Assembly (NCBI GenBank): GCA_021325365.1
Contig: JAJPHF010000136.1
Location: forward strand, 1-31,784
Length of the DNA: 31,784 nucleotides
Direction of reading: 5' to 3'
Source of the DNA: Pseudomonadota bacterium
Lineage (GTDB): Bacteria; Chloroflexota; UBA6077; JAJPHF01
The notes below the pieces were generated by a model. The model saw only the letters and a list, made by a program, of their open reading frames with translations, was not told the DNA's origin and searched no databases. Made by a program: the position numbers and the translations under genes. This document shows positions 8,288 to 15,581 of this stretch, one piece after another; positions within the stretch are counted from its first letter, which is position 1; each line of letters starts with the position of its first letter.

Positions 8288-8659
8288 TCACCCTTGGCGG
8301 TCAGCTCGAACCGATCCCAAACCCGTGCTCTGCGGCGTGACGCGCGCCGCGGCGAGGGCCGTGTGAACCTTCGGCAAGGTCCGCTCGATCTGCTGGGCCA
8401 GCAGGTAGCGGCTCGTCTCGCTCGGGGCGGTGAGGTAGTCGTGCAGGCGCTCTAGTAGTAGGTCCGCGGCCAGCGCGGCGGCAAAGCTCGCCTCATCGAT
8501 CTGGAGCGCGTAGCGGTAGGTCGCCTCGAAGGGCAGCGCGGGGGCCGGTGTGGTACCATTGGCCGGGGGGAAGTGACCATCGCTCGCTTCATTCCTGGGC
8601 CCTCGGGCGGCTGCAACGCTCGGGGGCCGCTTCGTGCTCGGGCGCCCAGCGCCCTGCAT
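8288..8659 (-). CDS. small helical protein, function unknown
   Basis: The open frame extends further upstream, but I place the start at the ATG at 8659 because the sequence before it overlaps the promoter region of the divergent gene and looks non-coding. No strong ribosome-binding site is seen. The first ~40 of 123 residues are Pro/Arg-rich and probably disordered. From about residue 42 the protein is helical (FEATYRYALQIDEASFAAAL, LLLERLHDYLTAPSETSRYL, IERTLPKVHTALAAARVTPQ). The family is not recognised. It is divergent to the zinc-finger gene and upstream of the other small minus-strand gene. Confidence 0.45.
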   Translation of the reverse strand: MQGAGRPSTKRPPSVAAARGPRNEASDGHFPPANGTTPAPALPFEATYRYALQIDEASFAAALAADLLLERLHDYLTAPSETSRYLLAQQIERTLPKVHTALAAARVTPQSTGLGSVRADRQG

Positions 8660-8708
8660 CTTTGCTATACCAAATCGTTTTGGGTGAGTCCATAGGGCAG
8701 ATGCGAGA

Positions 8709-8737
8709 TTCACGGAAACCGCTCTGCGTGATATGCT
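8709..8737 (+). promoter_or_regulatory. candidate promoter of the zinc-finger/toxin pair
   Basis: TTCACG (8709-8714) and TATGCT (8732-8737) are 17 bases apart. The predicted transcript would start near 8744, leaving only about 12 bases that consist almost entirely of the GGAGG site before the ATG at 8756. Confidence 0.35.
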
Positions 8738-8755
8738 CACGGTGGAGGTAGTGCA

Positions 8756-9121
8756 ATGGCTGTAAGCGACCGCTCGCCCCTGAGCGATGCTGCCCGCGCG
8801 ATGGCTGCCGCCCGCCGTGTGGTCGGACCGGTGCGCTGTGAGGAATGCGGCGCCGAGGTGATGGCCACGACGGCGGGGCGCTACAAGCGGCGCTACTGCT
8901 CGCCGCGCTGCCGGGCGCGCGCCTACTACCGCGCCCACCGGGCCGAGCTGACCGATCGCCAGCGCGAGCGCCGGGCTGTCCGTCGCGGGGAGCTGCCCGT
9001 AGACCCCGTGCCGCTCTCGCCGAAGGAAGCGGCGATGATGGCCGCGTCGGCCGCGGATATGGCCCGCGGCGACTACCTGACGGACGCCGAGCTAGACGCC
9101 CTGCTCGCCCGCGAGGCGTGA
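8756..9121 (+). CDS. zinc-finger protein, probable antitoxin of the adjacent RelE-like toxin
   Basis: The ATG at 8756 follows GGAGG by 8 bases. The 121-residue protein has a four-cysteine zinc finger (CxxC at residues 28/31 and CxxxC at 48/52, in RCEECGAEV and YKRRYCSPRCRARAYY), followed by a long basic helix (AELTDRQRERRAVRRGELP) and an acidic tail (DYLTDAELDALLAREA). The tail resembles the toxin-neutralising C-terminus of RelB/Phd-like antitoxins; the finger would be the DNA-binding, autoregulatory part. The toxin frame follows directly, as usual for type II toxin-antitoxin pairs. The pair is well supported by order and by the toxin's motifs; the antitoxin role is inferred, since a zinc finger is not the common antitoxin DNA-binding fold. 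Confidence 0.6.
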   Translation: MAVSDRSPLSDAARAMAAARRVVGPVRCEECGAEVMATTAGRYKRRYCSPRCRARAYYRAHRAELTDRQRERRAVRRGELPVDPVPLSPKEAAMMAASAADMARGDYLTDAELDALLAREA

Positions 9122-9167
9122 GCTGGCGCGGCCGTGGCGGCCCTGTACCGTCATTTGGCCGGCATCG

Positions 9168-9398
9168 GTGGCCGCCGATCTGGCGCGCCTCGCTCGCCGT
9201 AACCCGCGGCTGGTCGCCCGCTTGCGCGCCGCGCTGCGCCGCTACGCCGAGACCGGCTACGGCAACGTGCGACGGCTAGAGGACATGCCGGGCCTGCGCC
9301 TGTGCGTCGGCGACTGGCGGATCATCTTCGATCTGGAGCCGGGCCGTATCGTCGTGCGCGCCGTAGATGACCGCAAGGACGTGTATCGGCGCCGCTAG
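9168..9398 (+). CDS. RelE/ParE-superfamily toxin-like protein, start uncertain
   Basis: The conserved RelE core is clear: a basic two-helix hairpin (LARLARRNPRLVARLRAALR), then GNVRRLEDMPGLRLCVGDWR, IIFDLEPGRIVVRAVDDRKD and VYRR at the end. In the family this fold cleaves mRNA on the ribosome or blocks gyrase; I cannot tell which. The first usual start in this frame is GTG 9168, which gives 76 residues and omits the first beta strand. That strand (TVIWPASVAADL) is encoded just upstream in the same frame, with no ATG, GTG or TTG before it. A GTG at 9118 overlaps the antitoxin stop (GTGA) and reads MSWRG in another frame, a typical RelE beginning, so one indel between about 9125 and 9145 may have broken the gene. 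Confidence 0.65.
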   Translation: MAADLARLARRNPRLVARLRAALRRYAETGYGNVRRLEDMPGLRLCVGDWRIIFDLEPGRIVVRAVDDRKDVYRRR

Positions 9399-9416
9399 GT
9401 CGACCGCGCCAGCCCC

Positions 9417-9611
9417 TCAATCGGCTCCGCCGCTCTTTCGGCTCTCCAGAAATCGATCGAGGTCCATCCGCTTGAAGCGGAAGCCGCCGCGGTTCCCGAG
9501 CTTGGCTGCCGGGATGGTCCCCTTGCGCGCCCAACTCCGCAACGTCTCCGGATGGACCCGCAGGTACGCCGCCGCCTCGGGCGTGGTAAGCCACTCGCTA
9601 CTGTCTCGCAT
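9417..9611 (-). CDS. BldC/excisionase-type MerR-like DNA-binding protein
   Basis: This 64-residue protein is a nearly complete HTH_17 domain: WLTTPEAAAYLRVHPETLRS followed by WARKGTIPAAKLGNRGGFRF and KRMDLDRFLES. The first stretch is the helix-turn-helix, the GTIP.....R..F the wing. Proteins of this size include BldC and phage/plasmid excisionases. I start it at the ATG at 9611, where homology begins; the open frame runs on upstream into the recombinase gene and is not needed. No Shine-Dalgarno site precedes this ATG, but a -10 box lies exactly six bases upstream, suggesting a leaderless transcript. It is divergent to the serine recombinase, 52 bases apart, so it is a good candidate for its directionality factor or repressor. 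Confidence 0.8.
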   Translation of the reverse strand: MRDSSEWLTTPEAAAYLRVHPETLRSWARKGTIPAAKLGNRGGFRFKRMDLDRFLESRKSGGAD

Positions 9612-9617
9612 AGCATT

Positions 9618-9635
9618 ATTGTATTGGATTGTATT
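9618..9635 (+). repeat. two direct repeats ATTGTATT with 10-bp period
   Basis: ATTGTATT occurs at 9618-9625 and 9628-9635, one helical turn apart, overlapping the proposed -10 box. Head-to-tail AT-rich direct repeats are the type of site bound by BldC-like proteins, so this may be an autoregulatory operator. Confidence 0.55.
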
Positions 9636-9647
9636 AAAATGAATCAA
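9618..9647 (-). promoter_or_regulatory. candidate promoter of the BldC-like gene (leaderless)
   Basis: Read on the minus strand: TTGATT (9647-9642), an 18-base spacer, TACAAT (9623-9618), six bases, then the A of the ATG at 9611. This spacing puts transcription start at the start codon. The region is AT-rich in an otherwise GC-rich window. Confidence 0.5.
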
Positions 9648-9663
9648 GACGCGGGAGGTAAGT

Positions 9664-11421
9664 ATGCGCGCCGTAGTGTACGCGAGAGTATCGACCGACG
9701 CCCAGGAGCGGGACGGCACTTCCCTGGACACTCAGGAGCGGGCCGGCGTGGAGCGAGTGCTGCGGTCCGGCTGGGCGCTTGTTGAGTGCGTCCGGGACAC
9801 CGCCAGTGGCTACACGCTGGACCGCCCTGGCATCAGCCGCGTGCGCCAGCTACTCAAGCAGGGTGCCATCGACGTCGTGGTAGCCTACGCCGTGGACCGG
9901 CTGTCGCGGAATCAGAACCACATCGGGGTCCTAATCTACGATGTCGAGCAAGCGGGCGCTCGGCTGGAACTGGTCACCGAGCAATTCGAAAGCACGGCGA
10001 TCGGCCGCTTCATTCTGGCCGCCCGCGCCTTCAGTGCCGAGGTTGAGCGCGAGATGATCGCTGAGCGGACCACTCGCGGCAAGCTGGAGCGGGCCCGCTC
10101 GGGCCGCATTCCACAGGCGATGGGCAAGGGCTGCTACGGCTACGTCTACAACCCGCGGACGGGCCAGCGGGAGATCGACGTTGCGCAGGCGGAGGTCGTC
10201 CGGTGGATCTTCCGCCGGTACCTGGAGACGCGCAGCTACTCCAAGGTCTCCAGCGAGCTGAACGATTCGGGCGTCCGCGCCTTCTCAGGCGGGCGCTGGT
10301 ATCCGCTGACCATCCGTCGAATCTTGACGAACGAGTCCTATACCGGGCGGCTCGTCTACCGGCGTACGCGATGGATAGTGACCGGGCGGGAGGGCGTTAA
10401 GGGCGGGCGCCGCCGGCGGCCCGTTCCTCGGCCGGTCGAGGAGTGGATCGAGATCGAGGGCGCGTCGCCCCGGATCATTGACCAGGCGCTATGGGACCGG
10501 GTACAGGCCATCCTGGCGGACCCGGAGCGCACGCGCCAGCGGCGTACCGCGAGGCTCTACGTGCTACGTGGTCGGGCCAAGTGCGGGACGTGCGGGGCGG
10601 CGATGATCGGCCAGACGATGAAGGTCAAAGGCGCCGAATACACGTACTACGCTTGTCGGCATGCCTACAATAAGCACGTTCGCGAGCAGTGCTCCGCCCG
10701 CTACGTGCGAGGCGACGCTCTGGAGGCCGGCATCTGGAAAGAGGTTCGGCGCGTCCTGACTGACCCCTCGACCGTGCTGCACGAGTTGGAGCGGCGGGAC
10801 AGACCAGAATTCGATCCCGATGAGGTAGAACGGGTCGAGGGCGAGATCAAGTCCTTGAAGGACCGCGAAGCTCGGCTCGTACGCCTCTATAGCTTTGGCG
10901 AGGTCGATGAGCAGCCGGTCCGAGAGGAGGGCGCCAACCTTCGGCGTCAGCGCACGCTACTTGAGGAGCGGCTGAGTACCCTGCGCGGATCGGCCGCGCC
11001 GATAGCTGGCCAGGTGGATGCCAGGGCGCTGTCCCGAGCGTGTGCGGCGGTCGCGAATTGGCTGGACCGCGCTGGGCCTGCCGAGCGCCTGCAGGCACTG
11101 GAGGCGCTCCAGGTCGCTATCGTCGCCACGCGCGAGGCGGCGACGGTCCGCGGGGTGCTCCCGGTCGAGCCGCCGAGTTTTGCGCTAGCGAACGATCATG
11201 CCGATGCAGGTGAGCGGCGGCCGCTGAGGTTCCGCGTAGACAAGCGACCACATGGGCCAGCCACCTCTTCAGCCGAATCGCCATCCCGAGCGTCAGCGCG
11301 AAGACGCGCCAGGTCCTGGGCAGCTCGGGCATCTTCCGGCCGGCGCTCGCCAATGGCCCCTCGCTCCACGATCCGAATGGGGCCCCTGAGCACCCCTCGG
11401 ACTCATGCTGGACCCACCTGA
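9664..11421 (+). CDS. large serine recombinase (integrase/resolvase family)
   Basis: The ATG at 9664 follows GGAGG. Order of domains in 585 residues: resolvase catalytic domain (residues 1-~150) with YARVSTDAQ (nucleophile Ser10), SLDTQ, VAYAVDRLSRNQ and EREMIAERT; recombinase domain (GYVYNPRTGQREID, WIFRRYLE, ILTNESYTGRLVYRRT); zinc ribbon with Cys307, Cys310, Cys331 and Cys343; then a coiled coil (EVERVEGEIKSLKDREARLV). It cuts and rejoins DNA by a phosphoserine link to integrate or excise an element. The family-like sequence ends near VRGVLPVEPPSF (about residue 505). The last ~75 residues are Ser/Arg/Pro-rich and look like translated non-coding DNA, so an ancestral stop may have been lost or the end lies at an element boundary. 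Neighbour of the BldC-like gene and a toxin-antitoxin pair. Confidence 0.92.
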   Translation: MRAVVYARVSTDAQERDGTSLDTQERAGVERVLRSGWALVECVRDTASGYTLDRPGISRVRQLLKQGAIDVVVAYAVDRLSRNQNHIGVLIYDVEQAGARLELVTEQFESTAIGRFILAARAFSAEVEREMIAERTTRGKLERARSGRIPQAMGKGCYGYVYNPRTGQREIDVAQAEVVRWIFRRYLETRSYSKVSSELNDSGVRAFSGGRWYPLTIRRILTNESYTGRLVYRRTRWIVTGREGVKGGRRRRPVPRPVEEWIEIEGASPRIIDQALWDRVQAILADPERTRQRRTARLYVLRGRAKCGTCGAAMIGQTMKVKGAEYTYYACRHAYNKHVREQCSARYVRGDALEAGIWKEVRRVLTDPSTVLHELERRDRPEFDPDEVERVEGEIKSLKDREARLVRLYSFGEVDEQPVREEGANLRRQRTLLEERLSTLRGSAAPIAGQVDARALSRACAAVANWLDRAGPAERLQALEALQVAIVATREAATVRGVLPVEPPSFALANDHADAGERRPLRFRVDKRPHGPATSSAESPSRASARRRARSWAARASSGRRSPMAPRSTIRMGPLSTPRTHAGPT

Positions 11422-11594
11422 ATGCGCGCTTCCCCGGCATTCAGTATTGAGCAACGACGGCGCCGGGCCCCACCTCAATCGGCGACCCGCACACTTGCCA
11501 GCGTGCCGGTTAACTGTGGCAGTGTGCCTGGTCGTGGCCTGCGAGGGCGCATACGGTTGGCGTATCCGGGGTACCCCCGCGCAGAAGAGGGCCC

Positions 11595-12515
11595 ATGTCC
11601 CCGTACGACACGCTCCGCAGCGGGGAGGGCGACCAGGCTCCCGCGGAGGCTGGGGCAGCGCCGCACGGGCCGGCCACTCGCAGGACCGGAACTGGTAGGC
11701 GACGAGTCGGCGCGGTGCTCCGCCTGGGAGCCGGGCTGTCCATTTATGGGGCGGCGGTGCTGCTCGCGTCGTTTGGCCCGCTCTCGGCCCGCCAGCACAG
11801 CGCGTGGGCGCAGGCCGCGAGTACCACCGCACAGCCGGCCGCGGGCACGACGACTCCCAGCGTGACCGTCGTCCCGACGACGACGGCCATCGCCACCAGC
11901 TCACCCGTGCCCACCGCGCCGCCGTCGCCAACCGCGCGGCGGACGCCGACTCGGCGCGCTACTGCGTCGCCGTCGCCGACCGCGCCGCCGTCCCCAACCG
12001 CCCGACGCACCGCGACACCGCCCGTCACCGCGCTACCCTCGGCCACCGCGCGCGCCACTCCGACCCCGCTCGCCACCTTCGCGCCCCCGACCGCCCCACC
12101 GACGGTCACGGCGCTGCCCACGGTCGCGCTCCCAACGGTGCGCGCCATAACGCCGGCGGTGCCGACAGCCGCGCCGTCCGTCACGGCGTCGCCCTCCGCG
12201 GCTCCCGTGACGATTCTCCCGTTGCCGACCGCGCCACCACCGCTCACCGTCTTACCGTCACCGACGCCCTCGCCCGTGCTGGGTGGAGCGATCGGCAGTG
12301 GGCCGGCCAGCCTCCCAGGCGGGGGGCGCGCCACACCGCGCCCCACCACTGCAGCGGTGCGTGGCGCCACGACGCGCGCCGCGATGGTGCCGGCGCCCCG
12401 GCCGGGAGCACCGGCGCCGTGGCCGCTCGCCCTGGTAGTCAGCGTGGGCGCTGTGGCCTGCGGCGTGGCCGTCCGCCGCACGCGCAGCGTCCGACCGAAC
12501 GGATCGGGGCGCTAG
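11595..12515 (+). CDS. Pro/Thr-rich exported membrane protein
   Basis: The ATG at 11595 has GAAGAGGG immediately upstream. The 306-residue protein has a ~40-residue polar N-terminus, a hydrophobic segment (VLRLGAGLSIYGAAVLLASF), a long Pro/Thr/Ala/Ser-rich region (about residues 75-270) and a second hydrophobic segment (WPLALVVSVGAVACGVAV) with a basic tail (RRTRSVRPNGSGR). A block containing SPTAPPSPTARRT occurs twice. This is the layout of a surface stalk anchored at one or both ends. There is an LPGGG but no standard LPxTG sorting site. Low complexity gives a G/C-biased codon pattern in all frames, so shadow frames are long here; the two membrane segments and tail support this one. Function unknown. 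Confidence 0.6.
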   Translation: MSPYDTLRSGEGDQAPAEAGAAPHGPATRRTGTGRRRVGAVLRLGAGLSIYGAAVLLASFGPLSARQHSAWAQAASTTAQPAAGTTTPSVTVVPTTTAIATSSPVPTAPPSPTARRTPTRRATASPSPTAPPSPTARRTATPPVTALPSATARATPTPLATFAPPTAPPTVTALPTVALPTVRAITPAVPTAAPSVTASPSAAPVTILPLPTAPPPLTVLPSPTPSPVLGGAIGSGPASLPGGGRATPRPTTAAVRGATTRAAMVPAPRPGAPAPWPLALVVSVGAVACGVAVRRTRSVRPNGSGR

Positions 12516-12847
12516 CCGCCGTCAGCCTCCGTTCACGATTGCTACCGGCGCCACGGCGGTCGGCACACCCCGTACTGCGCCTGCTAAGTGTGCGGGTCGT
12601 TCGCGAAGGCGCCCCCCGGCCGGGTGGACAGCGCCCCGCGGACTGCACGCTCCCACAGCCCAACTGACCGTTTGGCGAGAAGCGCGCTGCCAGGCGCGCG
12701 ATAATGGGCATGTGGAGCTCGGCGGACAGAGGCATGCGCCCGGGGTGATCAACGGCGGCGGGCTGGATTGCCGACGGAACCCGAGAGACCGGCTTCCCCG
12801 TGGCGGTCGGACCACCAACCCACGGGACTAGGAGAGGGAGGACAGAG
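12516..12847. other. intergenic region, no gene seen
   Basis: About 330 bases between two exported-protein genes. No open frame with a start site and plausible composition is seen. The right end holds the Shine-Dalgarno stretch GGAGAGGGAGG for the next gene. No clear promoter or hairpin could be named. Confidence 0.4.
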
Positions 12848-13531
12848 TTGGGTAGCCACAGAACCCTGCGGTGGATCGGGTCGGTAGCGCTGCTCGCCGC
12901 GGCGCTGGCAAATGGCCTATTCGCGCCTGGCGCCTCGGCTGCCGTGCAGCCCCAGCACCGGCCGCCCTCCATTCTGGCCGTCTTGCAGGTGATCCAGGAC
13001 ACGGTGGAGTGGCGTACCGCCAACGCGGCTGCCCCGTCGCCCTCGGACGACACGGGATGGACGAGCGTGGAGGACTCCCAATCCCTCGCTGCCGGCGACG
13101 AGGTGCGCACGGACCAGGGCGCGGCGGCGCGCATCATCCATTTCGACGGCACCCGCACCGATATGATGGAGCAGTCCGACCTCCAGATCGAGCAGCCCGA
13201 CACGAATCCGCAGGGCGCCATGGTGGGCCGCCTCCTGCAGCTCGACGGAATCGCCGTCCACCACGCGGCGCCAGCCGACAGCTCGGCCGGGCTGGCGGGG
13301 TTTCAGGTCGAGACGCTGGCGGTGGTGGCGCGCGCCGAGGGCGCCACCGTCCAGGTGCAGATCGACCCGGACGGGACGACCCACGTGACTTACGTGAGCA
13401 ACGGCCAGAGCGGGCCGGTCTCGGTGCAGTCGACGGCGGCCGGCAGTACGCCCATGCCCCTGACTCCGGGGCAGGCGATGGTCTTCCCAGCGCCGTCCGG
13501 CGCCCGCCCCCCAGGAGCGCCCCGCTCCTGA
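12848..13531 (+). CDS. exported FecR-like domain protein
   Basis: I choose the TTG at 12848, six bases after GGAGAGGGAGG, because it starts a clean signal peptide (LRWIGSVALLAAALANGLFA, cleavage near GASA). An upstream in-frame ATG has no such site. The 227-residue product carries a FecR-like beta domain at about residues 70-175: SLAAGDEVRTDQGAAARIIH, FDGTRTDMMEQSDLQIE and a later VVARAEGATVQVQIDPDG. In FecR proteins this domain sits outside the membrane and passes a signal to a sigma/anti-sigma pair; many Chloroflexota and planctomycete copies are simply secreted. No sigma factor lies nearby, so signalling is not supported. The C-terminus is Pro-rich. Confidence 0.7.
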   Translation: MGSHRTLRWIGSVALLAAALANGLFAPGASAAVQPQHRPPSILAVLQVIQDTVEWRTANAAAPSPSDDTGWTSVEDSQSLAAGDEVRTDQGAAARIIHFDGTRTDMMEQSDLQIEQPDTNPQGAMVGRLLQLDGIAVHHAAPADSSAGLAGFQVETLAVVARAEGATVQVQIDPDGTTHVTYVSNGQSGPVSVQSTAAGSTPMPLTPGQAMVFPAPSGARPPGAPRS

Positions 13532-13847
13532 TCCGCCCGGGGCGGTGCCGCCGCGCTGCCGCGATCCGCCTCGGCGACCGGCCGGTGCCTGGCGGGCAGC
13601 TCGATCAAGCCGCGCGCGGTTTCCACGTGAGTCGCGCTGGACGACGAGGCTGACCACCTGGCCAACTGGCTAGGCTCCTGGTGCACCGTGCCGCCTCCCA
13701 GCACAACTGGCGGTTTGGCGGAGGTTCAAACGCTGCCGGCGTTCGACACTGGGGTAGATCAGAGGTTGTTCGCGCGGGGACAGCCATGCGGGCGTGGAGC
13801 CAGCCGGCACCGGCGGACCGCGGAGCTGCGCCCGCGGAGGGCTGACC
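13532..13847. other. intergenic region, no gene seen
   Basis: About 315 GC-rich bases between the FecR-like and the DUF4352-like genes. The open frames here are low-complexity shadows. The only clear signal is the GGAGGG site just before the ATG at 13848. Confidence 0.4.
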
Positions 13848-14630
13848 ATGACGTGGCAGCGGCTCGGGCGCCTGGTGTTGCTGTGCAGCGCCGTCGCGCT
13901 GCCAGTGCTCGGCGGCGGAGCCGTGCTGGCACAGTCGACCGGCGCCGCCGCCCTGCAGGGGCGAGTGCTCCGCCGCAGCGATGGCGCCCTCTTCGTGTAT
14001 CGCGACGGGCTGCGCTACGGCATTGTGCCCGCCGAGCTTACCGATGCGCAGATCGACGCCATTCCCGACGCGGGGGTGCTCGTGGAGCGCCTGGACAACT
14101 TCTTTGCCCTGGCCCTGGGCCCGAGCCCGGCGAGCCCGACACCGACACCCACAGCCCCGGCGCCCACGGTCGGCGTTGTCTCCCCGACCGGCGCGAGCCC
14201 CAGTACCAGCGCCTCCTTCGACGCCGCGGTGGCTGGCCTGGTGGGCCAAACCCTCCGCACGTGCGGGCTGCTGGGGGTGCCCGTCGACGTGGCGGTGCAG
14301 CAAGCCGAGCCGCTGCAGGGACCCGACGGCGTGCCCCACGTAGTGGTGGTGGCAAATGTCACCAACGTTGGCGACCAGGCCGCGCAGGTCTCGCTGCCGG
14401 TCGAGCTGCAGGACAATCGCGGCCGGCTGTTCCAGATAACGAGCGCCGGCTTTACCCCGGACCTCACCGTCCTGGCGCGGCAGTACGGCATCAACGCGCT
14501 CACACAGCAGGTGCTCGAGCCCGGGCTGTCGCTGCGGCAACTGTGGACGTTCGAAGTGCCGACGGACGTGCAGGCGCTGACGCTCGTCCCGGATCCCATG
14601 AGCCGTTGTGAAGGCGTGGTGGCCCCGTGA
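13848..14630 (+). CDS. exported protein with C-terminal DUF4352-like beta domain
   Basis: The ATG at 13848 follows GGAGGG by 6 bases; an upstream in-frame start at 13794 has no site. The 260 residues begin with a signal peptide (RLGRLVLLCSAVALPVLGGG, cleavage near VLAQS). A domain with VLRRSDGALFVYRDGLRYGI and LTDAQIDAIPDAGVLVERLD follows, similar to short 'display' repeats in Chloroflexota secreted proteins, then a PTPTPTAPAPT linker. The C-terminal ~115 residues (PHVVVVANVTNVGDQAAQVS, VELQDNRGRLFQITSAGF, LEPGLSLRQLWTFEVPTDV) match the plan of DUF4352/telokin-like immunoglobulin folds. The stop overlaps the next start (GTGA), so the two genes are probably translated together. Confidence 0.75.
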   Translation: MTWQRLGRLVLLCSAVALPVLGGGAVLAQSTGAAALQGRVLRRSDGALFVYRDGLRYGIVPAELTDAQIDAIPDAGVLVERLDNFFALALGPSPASPTPTPTAPAPTVGVVSPTGASPSTSASFDAAVAGLVGQTLRTCGLLGVPVDVAVQQAEPLQGPDGVPHVVVVANVTNVGDQAAQVSLPVELQDNRGRLFQITSAGFTPDLTVLARQYGINALTQQVLEPGLSLRQLWTFEVPTDVQALTLVPDPMSRCEGVVAP

Positions 14631-15016
14631 AGCCGAGCCGGGACCAGGAGCGGCCGGCGCCCGAGAGGCGCGAGGGTACGCGCCGCGGGGCGGGATGGGC
14701 GCCCGGGCTGCTCATCGCCCTGGCAACCGGCGCGACGGCCTGCCGGGCGGCAGAGCCGCCCGCGCCGCCGACCGTCGTCCCCGCCCCGACGCCGTCGCCC
14801 TCGCCAACCGCGGCGGTCTTCCCGACCGACATCCCGCACGCGGCCGCGACGTTTCTCCCGGCGCCCACCGCCCTGCCGACGGCGACGGCGCCGCCGTTGC
14901 CATCGCTGGTGCCGTTGCCGCCGTGGGAGCCCACCGTGGGACCCGGCCCCGCGCCAACGCCCGCGCCCACCGACGTCGTGCCCGTGCCGACCCACCCCCC
15001 GCTGCGCTCGCTCTAA
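14627..15016 (+). CDS. Pro/Thr-rich probable lipoprotein
   Basis: The GTG at 14627 overlaps the previous stop by four bases (GTGA), a sign of translational coupling. The 129-residue product has a basic start (MKPSRDQERPAPERREGTRR), a hydrophobic segment (APGLLIALATGATAC) ending in a possible lipobox (ATAC), and then a Pro/Thr/Ala-rich tail without a folded domain (VVPAPTPSPSPTAAVFPTD and similar). It could be a cell-surface linker protein. The overlap and the exported neighbours support it; composition alone would not. Confidence 0.55.
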   Translation: MKPSRDQERPAPERREGTRRGAGWAPGLLIALATGATACRAAEPPAPPTVVPAPTPSPSPTAAVFPTDIPHAAATFLPAPTALPTATAPPLPSLVPLPPWEPTVGPGPAPTPAPTDVVPVPTHPPLRSL

Positions 15017-15080
15017 GCCGGGCGATGGAGTCAGTCTAGCCAGCCCGGCTTCACCCAGCCGGCAGGAACAGGAGGGAATC

Positions 15081-15488
15081 GTGATCCGCACGACGAGCCT
15101 CATTCTTGGACTGCCCCTGCTGGCCGTCGCGCTAGTCGCGGCGCGGCCCGCGCTCGCGGCAGCCGTGCTCGCCGAGAGCCAGACCTCCGCCGCGCATCCC
15201 GTGGCCTCCCTCCAGGCAGCATTGGATTGGCATTAGCGCTACACGCTGCAGGTGGATGGTCCGCCCGGAGCGACATTCACCGCGGCCGGCGTGGAGACCT
15301 ACGTGAACGCGCAGGCGACGCTGGGCGGCAGCGCCGATCGCAGCAGTCAGTTTCAGTGCGCGGCGCCATATCGGCTGGAGCTGCCGGCGCCGCAGACCGA
15401 CCTACGGTATTGGCACTACGCCGCGGCGGTGGCCCCGACCTCGGGCGACAACCTCGTGGTCCGCATCGTCGCTGCCGATGCGGACTGA
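15081..15488 (+). pseudogene. short secreted protein interrupted by an in-frame TAG
   Basis: The GTG at 15081 follows AGGAGGG. A signal peptide (LILGLPLLAVALVAARPALA) leads to ALDWH and then TAG at codon 52 (15234-15236). The same frame goes on for 84 codons with well-formed sequence: RYTLQVDGPPGATFTAAGVE, TYVNAQATLGGSADRS and YWHYAAAVAPTSGDNLVVRI, ending at TGA 15488. A single-base change from CAG (Gln) or TAC (Tyr) would restore a 135-residue secreted protein. Either the gene is dead, or the base is misread, or TAG is read through. The adaptor gene next door has two more such TAG codons. Function unknown; the alternation of beta-like segments suggests a small beta domain. Confidence 0.6.
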
Positions 15489-15581
15489 GATCGGTGCAGA
15501 CCAGGCGGGTGGCCCGTTACACGCCGCTCGCGTGGCCGCCGGGTCCTCGGCAGCTGAGCCAGCCGTGCGTGAGGTGAGCCG

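Noticed and set aside
9612..9663. Attachment site of the serine recombinase in the intergenic gap
   Set aside because: The repeats there are short and better explained as an operator; no matching copy was seen at another edge.
11744..12481. Minus-strand Val/Gly/Ala-rich frame opposite the Pro/Thr-rich protein
   Set aside because: Low-complexity mirror; the plus-strand frame has a better start, two membrane segments and a basic tail.
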